In this document: in pieces, positions 7,614 through 15,300 of the stretch
Position numbering within the stretch: position 1 is the stretch's first letter
Layout: the number at the start of each line of letters is the position of its first letter
From: Chryseobacterium capnotolerans
GTDB lineage: Bacteria > Bacteroidota > Bacteroidia > Flavobacteriales > Weeksellaceae
Reading direction: 5' to 3'
DNA length: 64,000 nucleotides
Assembly (NCBI RefSeq): GCF_021278965.1
Contig: NZ_CP065589.1
Span: 873,001 to 937,000, forward strand
Notes under the pieces: model-generated
The model's database searches: none
Told to the model about the DNA's origin: nothing
What the model saw: only the letters and a program-made list of their open reading frames with translations
Position numbers and translations under genes: made by a program

Positions 7614-8018
7614 ATGGCAGGAAATTCAAGAGGAATCTTAAAATTCAATGGAGGTGAAGGTCAGAAGTTATTAAAACTTAATTACAGCGTTTCGAGAGCT
7701 ACCGATGTTTCAGGACGTGTAGCATCAGACCCGTCCAATGCACTGATTAAAGTAACGATCGAAGCAACAGAAAAGTCTGATGTTCTGGAAAGTTTACTCA
7801 ACAGCAAATACAAGCCTACAACCGGGGAAATCAATTTCAATAAATCTCACGAAGAAGGAACATTAATTACTTTGAAATGGGAGAACGGATATGTGATCCA
7901 GCACGAGGTAGACTTTGATGCAATAGACAGTAATAATATGCTGATTAGCTTTGTGATAAGCGCTGAAACCATTACTTATGGTAATTCTGAATATGCAGGA
8001 CTTTGGCCAAGCAGCTAA
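7614..8018 (+). CDS. tssD: Type VI secretion tube protein TssD (Hcp), Bacteroidota T6SS-iii type
   Basis: The 134-residue product starts MAGNSRGILKFNGGEGQKL and continues with LNYSVSRATDVSGRVASDP, then EINFNKSHEEGTLITLKWENGYV. These are characteristic of the Hcp-like TssD proteins of Bacteroidota. Hcp forms hexameric rings that stack into the injected tube of the contractile secretion apparatus. No sheath, baseplate, ClpV or effector gene occurs in this window, so the gene is an orphan here and must rely on a locus elsewhere. It has its own promoter and terminator, so it is monocistronic, which suits a protein needed in large amounts. Confidence 0.9.
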   Translation: MAGNSRGILKFNGGEGQKLLKLNYSVSRATDVSGRVASDPSNALIKVTIEATEKSDVLESLLNSKYKPTTGEINFNKSHEEGTLITLKWENGYVIQHEVDFDAIDSNNMLISFVISAETITYGNSEYAGLWPSS

Positions 8019-8039
8019 GTCTTCATTCCTTAAAAATAA

Positions 8040-8070
8040 AAGACTGTCCCTGATGAGACGGTCTTTTTTA
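8040..8070 (+). terminator. Intrinsic terminator after tssD
   Basis: AAGACTGTC (8040-8048) pairs with GACGGTCTT (8057-8065) with one G-T wobble, followed by a T-run. Confidence 0.85.
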
Positions 8071-8140
8071 TTTTAACATATATTTACCCTATTACAAGAG
8101 AACGAATTAAATTTTTACCATCATCAAATCAAAATAAAAT

Positions 8141-8794
8141 ATGACCTTTTTAGGATACCTCCTTTTAGCTGTATGTTTATTTTCATTTTACATTGCTTAC
8201 AGGATTTTTGATAAAATTCTGCAAAAGAGGCGCATCATAAAGGGAACTATTGGATGGGCTGAAAAAGGATTTATGCTGTTTTTTATAAGTATATTGATGA
8301 TTTCTCTCAATTCTATAATGATGGTTTTATCTTATAGTTTCTTTTGGGAAAAGGCATATAGAACTTTATTGGAACAACAATATGAAGCTGTTATCATTAG
8401 TTATAAGAAAGAAACTGTTTCTACTAAAAATTTTCCTACTTCAGGGTCTTACAATAAACAGATATATTTTCCACAAGTAAAATATACCAATTCTGATGGG
8501 AAAGAAGTGGTGAAAACCCTGGATCTTACAGATAACCATCCCCCTGCAATAGGACAAACCTTGAAAATTACCGATCGTAAGACGAGCAAAGAAGCCAACC
8601 GAATTGAAGTCAACTGGATTATGCTTGCTTTTGGTAGTGTTTTTATTGGATTGGCAGCCTTTTTTACATGTTTACTCACAACTTATATTAAAAATGAATC
8701 CCTTAAAAAGCGGATTACCATTTCCTTATACGGATCCTTTATTATCATTGTCCTTAATGCAGGATGTATATTACTAATTGTGTTTAAAGACTGA
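8141..8794 (+). CDS. DUF3592-like membrane protein
   Basis: The 217-residue protein has hydrophobic segments near residues 2-20, 44-68, 165-185 and 193-213. A soluble region between the second and third shows the DUF3592 style: an opening YEAVIISYKKE, then YFPQVKYTNSDGKEV and PPAIGQTLKITDR. Proteins of this type are of unknown function, with a small beta-rich domain outside the membrane. It precedes the GIDE-like/LemA operon by 85 bp and may be functionally linked, but that is inference from order alone. Confidence 0.65.
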   Translation: MTFLGYLLLAVCLFSFYIAYRIFDKILQKRRIIKGTIGWAEKGFMLFFISILMISLNSIMMVLSYSFFWEKAYRTLLEQQYEAVIISYKKETVSTKNFPTSGSYNKQIYFPQVKYTNSDGKEVVKTLDLTDNHPPAIGQTLKITDRKTSKEANRIEVNWIMLAFGSVFIGLAAFFTCLLTTYIKNESLKKRITISLYGSFIIIVLNAGCILLIVFKD

Positions 8795-8879
8795 TGTAAG
8801 ACCATAAAAAACCGAATGATTCTGAAATAAAATGTATTTTTGAAATGCAGCTAATCTGAAAAATAGATTTCAAACCCCA

Positions 8880-9668
8880 ATGTATATGGAGAATAAGAAA
8901 AAAATATCACCTGCAGGCTATACCGTTTTAGGTATGGTGCTGTTCTGTTTTCTCTATTATATAGTATGGCTGATCTTTAAGGAAAAAATGCCTTTGCACG
9001 AATACCTTTCAGATATTAATAACCATTATGATGAGTATGCAGGCCGTGTTTTATATTGTATCCCTTTGGTCATTTTTATACTGATTTTTTTTAATATTCT
9101 GAAACCATCCGGAGCCAAACGTTTTTTAAGATTACAGGCTTCACTTCCTACATCCAAAATATCCTCAATTGCAAAGGGAATTGTTGAGATAGAAGGTACA
9201 TTGGTGATGGAAACGCCTTTACGTTCACCGGTAAATAATGAAGAATGTATCGGATATTATTATACCATTGAAGACATTGATAAAGATTCTGATGGAAAGA
9301 ATACCTATACAACTGTTCATAGGGAAACCCAATGTAACATCTTCAGGATGACAGATCATACAGGAATCATTGAAATCCAGCCAGACGGAATTGAACTGAT
9401 TTTATTGGGAGAAACCAATATAAGCAGTACTTACAATAAAAGATATAAAGAAACTCTTTTAAAACATGGTCAGCAGATGCTGTTGGTAGGCTATGCTGAT
9501 TCCAAAAATGGAGTTCCGTTCATTAGAAAAGATGAACAGCGTAAAGTTCTTGGCATTACTTCATCATCAGGGATCACTGTATGGAACAAATACCAGCCTT
9601 TGCTGAGGTCATTTCTTTTCACCTTCTCTATTATTTTATTAATTATCATTTATATACTCATACAATAA
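8880..9668 (+). CDS. GIDE-domain membrane protein (bacterial E3-ligase-like family)
   Basis: The 262-residue protein has transmembrane segments near residues 12-30, 55-72 and 245-261. Its soluble middle carries the GIDE/BAM-type pattern: SIAKGIVEIEGTLV, then PLRSPVNNEECIGYYYTIED and a late domain with ITSSSGITVWNKY. The name comes from the mitochondrial E3 ligase MULAN/MAPL, but no RING domain is present, so ligase activity is not implied. Bacterial members are often next to lemA, as here. The stop codon overlaps the next ATG (TAATG), which points to cotranslation with lemA. Alternative start is the ATG at 8886. Confidence 0.7.
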   Translation: MYMENKKKISPAGYTVLGMVLFCFLYYIVWLIFKEKMPLHEYLSDINNHYDEYAGRVLYCIPLVIFILIFFNILKPSGAKRFLRLQASLPTSKISSIAKGIVEIEGTLVMETPLRSPVNNEECIGYYYTIEDIDKDSDGKNTYTTVHRETQCNIFRMTDHTGIIEIQPDGIELILLGETNISSTYNKRYKETLLKHGQQMLLVGYADSKNGVPFIRKDEQRKVLGITSSSGITVWNKYQPLLRSFLFTFSIILLIIIYILIQ

Positions 9669-10228
9669 TGAATCAAACCGTAGCCATTATATTACTCATA
9701 CTGCTGATTGTAGCAGTAGTAAGCTTTCTGATTAATTTATATAACAAATTGGTATTGCTCAAATTCAATGTTGATAAAGCGTACAGCAATATTGATGTTA
9801 TCCTGAAACAGAGAGCTGATGAAATTCCCAATCTGGTAAGCGTAGCCAAACATTTCATGAACTACGAAAAAGACATTCTTACTAAGTTGACGGAGTTGAG
9901 AACTGTTTATAATAGTACCACCGATTCAGACAAGAAAACAGAATTGGCCAATGAAACTTCAAAAGCCTTATCATCATTCTTTGCTGTAGCTGAAAATTAT
10001 CCGGAACTGAGATCCAATACTAATTTTCTGGAGCTTCAGAAAAGAATTTCTGAATTGGAAAATAAAATTGCCGATAGGAGAGAGTTTTTCAATGACAGTG
10101 TCAATCTTTACAACATCGGAATTCATGAATTTCCGAATGTGATATTGGCAAAAATGCTTGGATATAATGATAAAACCCTGCTAGAAGTAACAGAGCAGGA
10201 AAAACAATATCATGGAGTTCAGTTTTAA
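9668..10228 (+). CDS. lemA: LemA family protein
   Basis: From the ATG at 9668 the 186-residue product begins with a single membrane helix (residues 3-22). It continues with the LemA core: VDKAYSNIDVILKQRADEIPNLV, then FFAVAENYPELRSN and the C-terminal SVNLYNIGIHEFPNVILAKMLGY. An upstream in-frame start at 9581 lies inside the GIDE-like gene and would displace the membrane helix, so it is rejected. LemA proteins are long helical bundles on the membrane with a short outside N-terminus; their biochemical role is not settled. The next gene overlaps the 3' end by 17 bases. Confidence 0.93.
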   Translation: MNQTVAIILLILLIVAVVSFLINLYNKLVLLKFNVDKAYSNIDVILKQRADEIPNLVSVAKHFMNYEKDILTKLTELRTVYNSTTDSDKKTELANETSKALSSFFAVAENYPELRSNTNFLELQKRISELENKIADRREFFNDSVNLYNIGIHEFPNVILAKMLGYNDKTLLEVTEQEKQYHGVQF

Positions 10229-10595
10229 TACCTTCTTTGGTTTTGAGAAAGATCTGATGGTTCATCCGGAAATGCTGATTTTTGCAGCACTTCTTATTCC
10301 GATATTGCTGATGCTGCCTATTGCTTTGATAGGCTGGATTTTTAGAAAACTTAAGATCAATATGTATATCATCAACGTACTGTTGTATACAATGATGTTT
10401 ACTTTTTTATTCGGAGTACTTACCATTTTTGTGCTCTATTTTATTACAGATAAAAATGGTATTAAATTGATGTATTGCTGGTTAACTGTTCTTGCAGGAA
10501 TGTTCTTTTTCTGCCTGATGAATGAGAAAACCATTACCAAAATGTTTACAGATTGGTCTAAGTTGATTGAAGAAAAAGACAAGGGGAGGAAGTAG
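10212..10595 (+). CDS. Small polytopic membrane protein in lemA operon
   Basis: The 127-residue protein has three hydrophobic stretches, near residues 19-43, 51-76 and 85-102, and a basic, Lys-rich end. I do not recognise a family. It overlaps the end of lemA by 17 bases, so it is translated with it, and the trio GIDE-like, LemA and this protein likely forms one membrane unit. It is followed by a two-way terminator before the convergent nuclease gene. Confidence 0.65.
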   Translation: MEFSFNTFFGFEKDLMVHPEMLIFAALLIPILLMLPIALIGWIFRKLKINMYIINVLLYTMMFTFLFGVLTIFVLYFITDKNGIKLMYCWLTVLAGMFFFCLMNEKTITKMFTDWSKLIEEKDKGRK

Positions 10596-10740
10596 GTTAG
10601 TAAAGGAGAAGGGTGCTGGAAATTTTGAATTACAAATCTATTTATTCCCTTTTAAAAAAATCCCTGCACTATTGTACTTTGCAATAATATCCATGAGATC
10701 ATTAAATCAGTTTACGGATTAAAATCTTAGCTGGAAAATA

Positions 10741-10777
10741 AAAAATGGCTGGTCTCAAAAGAAGACCAGCCATTTTT
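10741..10777. terminator. Bidirectional terminator between lemA operon and endonuclease gene
   Basis: AAAAATGGCTGGTCT pairs with AGACCAGCCATTTTTT, a perfect stem with A-run and T-run on its two sides. It can stop the plus-strand lemA operon and the minus-strand nuclease gene. Confidence 0.88.
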
Positions 10778-10782
10778 TATTT

Positions 10783-12585
10783 TCAATATACCAGAATTAT
10801 TTTACTATAAACTGCATTGAAGCTCCATCCAGTTCTCAAAATATAAACTCCCTGGTTAAGAGCTCCGGTTCTGATTACATTTCCGTTTCTGAAAGGTCTG
10901 TCGATCGTTTGGAGAACTTTTCCCTGAAGAGTATAAATTTCAGCTCTTTTAATGTTCTGAACATCACCTTTTACATTGATTTCCTGATTCATTACCGGGT
11001 TAGGGGTAATTTTAAAGGTTTGCGCGGCCTCTGTGGCAATGTTTTGGGCTTGCTTGGCAGAAGTTCCGGAATAACATGTCCATTTCAGATCATCAATAGC
11101 TACTCTGTTGCTGGTTGACTTATTGACAAGGCTTATCGTTACATTTCCGGAAACATTAATATTGTTGATAGTCGTTGTTGTTGCTGTAGTACTGTAAGGA
11201 ATCGTTCCTACTGTAGTTCCGTTTACTTTCACATCAAAAGCATCATTGTTTCCTGAAAACTTCAACTGTGTAGTAACAGTTAAAGACCCAATACCATTAG
11301 CAGAACTTCCGGATGTTAATGATCCGCTTCTTACCGTAATGGCTTTATTATTGATTGTTTGGTCTGTTCGTGAATCCGTAGCAGTCCATGAAATACCACC
11401 ATTGCTCCATGTTTTGGTAGAGTAGGTAGAGCTTGCAGCAGGAATAGATTCAAAATTTTCATTCGCACAATCCGTAGATGGATTAGACGTTCCGGCATTT
11501 GTGGTTCCTGAAACGGTAGCGCTGTTAGATGATGAATTTCCGGCAGCATCCTGAGCTACCACATAGAAACTGTAAGTCGTTGATGGATTTAATCCTGAAA
11601 TAGTTGCAGAAGTTGAATTTACTGTTGTCTTCAGACTTCCGTTCATATAAACATTGTAGGCAGAAACTCCCACGTTATCGGTAGCAGCATTCCATGTAAG
11701 GGAAATACTGTTGGATGTTTTTGCAGAAACCGCTAAACTTGTAGCAGCTGTAGGAGCTTGAGTGTCGCCTGTCGGCTGCTGAGAACCCCAGATCAGATTC
11801 ACATAGCTTGGGTTATCAATAAAAGGATTTCTGTTACCTTGGTAAGTGTAAGATGCATTATTTCTTTTGATTTCAGCCTGGGAAACAGGATCCTGATTAT
11901 GCCATGCTAAAAGAACATTCAGCTCCCAGGTCTGAAGTCCAGGGAATGTAGAGCTTCCCAGCATATTTCCTGAAGAAAAAGAAGAAAGCTTACTTTGATA
12001 ACGAGTCACAAAATAAAAGATCATACGGGCAACATCACCTTTGAACTCGTCAATCGGCTCGAAAACGGTCCCGGAATATCCTGAAGAAACGGAATTACCA
12101 AGTTTTGATCCATTCTGAGAAGTAAAAGTAGCACTACCCACCTTTCCAAACGGATAATTGCTTCTCATTCCGTTTACTTTACCATCAGTAGCTCTGATGA
12201 AATGAATATCTGCCACCATTGGCGAGGCTTGATTAAATAAACTTTGAGGGACAATATGTTCTCTGTTGTAGCAGTTTCCTTCTGTAGAATAGGTTCCACA
12301 CTGATTAGATCCTGGTGTGTATTTATATGGATCAGTTCCTACAGGTTTTTCTGAATAAATATCTAGGATAGACCCGTCATTCTCGTAGTCTTTGTCAATA
12401 TCAGTTGTTTTATAGGCAGTCCATAGTCCGTTGTAGCCTTTATCCTGATGCCCACTGGTGATAATGCTGCTTAAAGCTGTTTTTAGTGCAGCACCACTCA
12501 ATCCGTTGGCAGAATTATAGTATCCGGAAGGTGCCTGAGCATAGGCAAGTCCCGAGAATACAGAGAATAAGATAATTTTTTTCAT
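10783..12585 (-). CDS. Secreted endonuclease I with fibronectin III domain and T9SS sorting domain
   Basis: The 600-residue protein has a signal peptide ending AYAQ (residue 17). An endonuclease I domain spans about residues 20-265, with the metal/catalytic motif CYNREHIVPQSLF (His110) and a DIHFIRATDG segment. A fibronectin type III domain covers about residues 275-365 (LTWNAATDNVGVSAYNVY). A beta-rich region follows, and the C-terminal 75 residues are a type IX secretion sorting domain (ITPNPVMNQEINV ... GVYILRT). It is expected to be exported through the T9SS and to degrade extracellular DNA or RNA. Its presence agrees with gldB elsewhere in the window. Convergent with the lemA operon. Confidence 0.93.
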   Translation of the reverse strand: MKKIILFSVFSGLAYAQAPSGYYNSANGLSGAALKTALSSIITSGHQDKGYNGLWTAYKTTDIDKDYENDGSILDIYSEKPVGTDPYKYTPGSNQCGTYSTEGNCYNREHIVPQSLFNQASPMVADIHFIRATDGKVNGMRSNYPFGKVGSATFTSQNGSKLGNSVSSGYSGTVFEPIDEFKGDVARMIFYFVTRYQSKLSSFSSGNMLGSSTFPGLQTWELNVLLAWHNQDPVSQAEIKRNNASYTYQGNRNPFIDNPSYVNLIWGSQQPTGDTQAPTAATSLAVSAKTSNSISLTWNAATDNVGVSAYNVYMNGSLKTTVNSTSATISGLNPSTTYSFYVVAQDAAGNSSSNSATVSGTTNAGTSNPSTDCANENFESIPAASSTYSTKTWSNGGISWTATDSRTDQTINNKAITVRSGSLTSGSSANGIGSLTVTTQLKFSGNNDAFDVKVNGTTVGTIPYSTTATTTTINNINVSGNVTISLVNKSTSNRVAIDDLKWTCYSGTSAKQAQNIATEAAQTFKITPNPVMNQEINVKGDVQNIKRAEIYTLQGKVLQTIDRPFRNGNVIRTGALNQGVYILRTGWSFNAVYSKIILVY

Positions 12586-12756
12586 ATTAATATAATTTCA
12601 CACAAGATTACTACATTTTTGTGAATAAAAAATTACATTATCATTAATTTTAGATGTACCGCATTTAGTTTTCATCATAATATGATAAAAGGTGTTTAAT
12701 TAACAAGTTAATTGATGAAAACCATTAAAAAAATAAACTTAGTTCACCCATTTATC

Positions 12757-12776
12757 AGCCCGAGGTGGGCTTTTTT
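12757..12776 (+). terminator. Plus-strand terminator-like hairpin with no upstream gene
   Basis: AGCCC (12757-12761) pairs with GGGCT (12767-12771) and is followed by six T. No plus-strand gene ends just upstream, so it may end a short unannotated transcript. Confidence 0.5.
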
Positions 12777-12846
12777 AAATAGATGTTTAGCTATGTCTCT
12801 TCGTCAAAATCTATTTCTGCTTTACTCCCTGAAAATCTATACTTAT

Positions 12847-12877
12847 AAAAAAAAAACCGGTACAAAAGTACCGGCCT
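12847..12877 (-). terminator. Intrinsic terminator of the DUF4136/DUF5522 unit
   Basis: On the minus strand CCGGTAC-TTTT-GTACCGG forms a perfect 7-bp stem followed by ten T. Confidence 0.88.
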
Positions 12878-12898
12878 ATATAATAATAGCTATCAATC

Positions 12899-13426
12899 TT
12901 ATTTTCTTTGTGGCGGATAATTTTTCATAATCTCAGCCATAATTTCAGGAATCTGTCTTTGTTTAGATTTTGGAGAATCTACAGAAATTCCGCTTCCTAT
13001 ACCCTGCCAAACCAGCTTATTTGATTTTGCATCAATAAGGTCAACAATTAGAGCGCCTTCATTATAGTTGCTTGTCCAGGTTCTGTTCATTCCAACACCC
13101 CATCCGAATGGTCCGCCCCATCCCCACATTCCGTAAGGAGAAGAACTTTGTACATCCGTAATTTTTTTATGATTTGCTTTTACGTTGATAATAAGATCAG
13201 GATTCTCTCCGGATTGAAGTCCTTTGCTTTGAAGCTGTCTTGAAAGCTCATTCAGAACTCTGTCTTTATCAATATCATTCAATTTTAGATCATCAATTCT
13301 TATTTTATATGTTTTATAAGAATTGAAATTGGCGGTTTCAGCATAATCTGAACGTACCTGAAACGGGCTACAAGAAGTTAAACCTAATGTAGCAGATGCC
13401 AACAAAATAAAAATATATTTTTTCAT
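12899..13426 (-). CDS. DUF4136 lipoprotein
   Basis: From the ATG at 13426 the product opens MKKYIFILLASATLGLTSC, a lipoprotein signal with Cys19. A start seven codons upstream is possible but moves the signal. The body follows the DUF4136 plan: YAETANFNSYKTY near the front, then a Gly/Trp-rich loop (GMWGWGGPFGWG) and GALIVDLIDAKSNKLVWQGIGSG. The family is a common envelope lipoprotein of unknown role in Bacteroidota and Proteobacteria. It follows the DUF5522 gene on the same strand with only 1 bp between coding parts, so the two form one unit. Confidence 0.85.
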   Translation of the reverse strand: MKKYIFILLASATLGLTSCSPFQVRSDYAETANFNSYKTYKIRIDDLKLNDIDKDRVLNELSRQLQSKGLQSGENPDLIINVKANHKKITDVQSSSPYGMWGWGGPFGWGVGMNRTWTSNYNEGALIVDLIDAKSNKLVWQGIGSGISVDSPKSKQRQIPEIMAEIMKNYPPQRK

Positions 13427-13427
13427 T

Positions 13428-13613
<186 letters not shown>

Positions 13614-13637
13614 TTAAATGCAAGTCAAAAAACTTTA

Positions 13638-13645
13638 TATATTTG
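13638..13645 (+). promoter_or_regulatory. -7 element TATATTTG ahead of the HExxH gene
   Basis: TATATTTG matches the Bacteroidota -7 consensus TAnnTTTG and lies 17 bp before the ATG at 13662. A clear TTG -33 element is not obvious. Confidence 0.4.
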
Positions 13646-13661
13646 TTAGTATGATAATTGT

Positions 13662-13976
13662 ATGCCAAAAGCCATTAAAAAATTAAAAATTAACGGCATT
13701 GCTCTTTTTCCCTTTATCTTCATTAGGAAACCCGAAGATAAGGAAAATAATACACTTATCAATCACGAAAAAATCCATTTGCGGCAACAGTTGGAGATGC
13801 TTGTTATCTTTTTCTACATTTTCTATGTGATTGAATATTATTACTGGTTTTTCAAACTGAAAGATGACTACCTGGCCTACAGAAGGATTTCATTTGAAAG
13901 AGAAGCCTATGCCAATGAAAGCAATCTGGATTATTTAAGTAAAAGGAAATTCTGGAATTTTAGAAAATATTTTTAA
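13662..13976 (+). CDS. Small membrane-associated HExxH protein
   Basis: The 104-residue protein carries NHEKIHLRQQ (His35, Glu36, His39), an HExxH zinc-peptidase-like motif. A hydrophobic aromatic stretch follows (about 45-65), then FEREAYANE, where Glu79 or Glu81 could be the third zinc ligand as in gluzincins. It is too short for a standard peptidase and I cannot name a family; similar short proteins are frequent in Flavobacteriia as hypothetical proteins. Its stop codon is followed directly by the heptanucleotide repeat array, so its mRNA 3' end lies in that array. Confidence 0.7.
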   Translation: MPKAIKKLKINGIALFPFIFIRKPEDKENNTLINHEKIHLRQQLEMLVIFFYIFYVIEYYYWFFKLKDDYLAYRRISFEREAYANESNLDYLSKRKFWNFRKYF

Positions 13977-14102
13977 GATAAAAGATAAAAGATAAAAGAT
14001 AAAAGATAAAAGATAAAAGATAAAAGATAAAAGATAAAAGATAAAAGATAAAAGATAAAAGATAAAAGATAAAAGATAAAAGATAAAAGATAAAAGATAA
14101 AA
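13977..14102. repeat. Heptanucleotide tandem array (GATAAAA)x18
   Basis: Eighteen exact copies of GATAAAA run from 13977 to 14102 and end in a partial GAT. On the minus strand the array reads as an open frame of repeated 7-residue peptide because three units make 21 bases, but this is a by-product of composition. The array begins at the base after the HExxH gene stop. Such arrays change length by replication slippage. Confidence 0.97.
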
Positions 14103-14376
14103 GATCTTGTCGTTAAACAACTATTATGCATTTGGATATCAGCATCAATAGGGGTGGGCTTTAGCCCAGCCAAATAAATAAAATAATCAAATTCCATTAG
14201 CTTTAGCCAAAACCTGAAAATTTAAAACAAAAAATTTCACAAATCACCCAATATATTAAGTATCATTACAACACACAATCATCTGTGAAAATCTGCGGCA
14301 TCTGTGGGAAAAATTAATAACTAATCTTTTCCTATTTTTGTACTCTATAAACCCATGAGCAGGCCAAAAAACTAAA
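14103..14376. other. Non-coding region after the heptanucleotide array
   Basis: No gene is seen. It has phrases like ATCTGTGAAAATCTGCGGC near 14281, shared in style with the other repeat-debris regions. TATTTTTG at 14333-14340 fits a -7 element for the PLP enzyme gene that starts at 14377. Confidence 0.45.
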
Positions 14377-15285
14377 ATGCTATTACAACTCCCTACAGAA
14401 CCTATTCCCATTCAGGAAATCCTAATCCATAAAAGCGTGAGCCTCTTCATCAAGAGAGAAGACCTCATTCATCCTCAGATTTCAGGTAACAAATACTGGA
14501 AGCTGTTTTATAATGTTAATCGTTATCTGGAAAGTAACCCTGAAAAGCCTTATATCATTACATTTGGAGGTGCTTTTTCCAATCATATTGCTGCTGTTTC
14601 TGCAGTAGGAAATAAAGCGGGTATTCCAACATTGGGAATCATTAGAGGAGAAGAGCTGCAACACAAATGGCGAGATAATCCTACTTTACTTTTCGCCAAA
14701 AGAAACGGAATGAACCTGAAATTTGTCACTCGTGAAGAATACCGTCATAAAGAAAAACTGACAGAATTCCTGCAACAGGAGTTTCCAGATGCTTTAGTTG
14801 TACCGGAAGGAGGAACCAATGAAGAAGCTGTGGAAGGAGTGAAAATGATGCTCAATGAGCAAACAAAAGATTTTGACTATCTTTGCACGGCAGTTGGAAC
14901 AGGAGGAACCATTGCCGGAATTTCAAAATTTTGTGAAGATAATCAGAAAGTTATAGGATGCAAGGTCGTTGACGATGTTTCCCTTGAAAATAAAATATTT
15001 GAATTAACTTTGAAACATAATTTTGATCTAATAGATTCATGTTTTGGAGGTTATGGTAAAATAAGTGATGAGAATATCCGTTTTATCAATGATTTCAAAG
15101 AGAAATATAATATTCCTCTGGAACCGATTTATACAGGAAAGATGATGCAAAAGGTTTTTGAACTGATTGAAGAAGGCTATTTTCCTGAGAATAGCAGAGT
15201 TTTGTGCTTTCATACTGGTGGATTACAGGGGATTGAAGGAGCTAATTTGCTTTTAGAAAAACAGAATAGAAATTTAATTATATAA
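14377..15285 (+). CDS. 1-aminocyclopropane-1-carboxylate deaminase / D-cysteine desulfhydrase family PLP enzyme
   Basis: The 302-residue protein belongs to fold-type II PLP enzymes. IKREDLIHPQISGNKYWKL includes the Schiff-base Lys39. TFGGAFSNHIAA follows, and AVGTGGTIAG is the phosphate-binding loop. Family members deaminate ACC or release sulfide from D-cysteine. The residues that separate the two activities cannot be judged confidently by eye; in Bacteroidota D-cysteine desulfhydrase or an unknown D-amino acid role is more likely. Cytosolic. The next gene follows after about 15 bp, so the two may be cotranscribed. Confidence 0.88.
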   Translation: MLLQLPTEPIPIQEILIHKSVSLFIKREDLIHPQISGNKYWKLFYNVNRYLESNPEKPYIITFGGAFSNHIAAVSAVGNKAGIPTLGIIRGEELQHKWRDNPTLLFAKRNGMNLKFVTREEYRHKEKLTEFLQQEFPDALVVPEGGTNEEAVEGVKMMLNEQTKDFDYLCTAVGTGGTIAGISKFCEDNQKVIGCKVVDDVSLENKIFELTLKHNFDLIDSCFGGYGKISDENIRFINDFKEKYNIPLEPIYTGKMMQKVFELIEEGYFPENSRVLCFHTGGLQGIEGANLLLEKQNRNLII

Positions 15286-15300
15286 GTAAAATTGAAAAAC

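Larger units (their letters stand above)
12586..12898. other. Intergenic region between endonuclease and DUF4136 genes
   Basis: About 310 bp with no convincing protein gene. A reading frame of 72 codons at 12712-12930 crosses two terminators, so it is not accepted. The region holds a plus-strand terminator-like hairpin at 12757-12776 with no gene before it, and the DUF4136 terminator at 12847-12877. Confidence 0.5.

Noticed and set aside
9581..9667. Longer N-terminus for LemA
   Set aside because: It overlaps the GIDE-like gene for 87 bp and would put extra residues before the conserved membrane helix; the TAATG overlap start is better.
8880..9668. True ubiquitin-ligase function
   Set aside because: No RING-type zinc cluster is present; only the GIDE-like region matches.
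12712..12930. 72-codon plus-strand frame
   Set aside because: It runs through a plus-strand terminator and the DUF4136 terminator and into the opposite gene; the protein has low-complexity content and no motif.
13935..14197. Minus-strand frames of repeated FYLLSFI heptapeptide
   Set aside because: They arise from the GATAAAA array read three units at a time; two frames are open alike, which marks composition and not coding.
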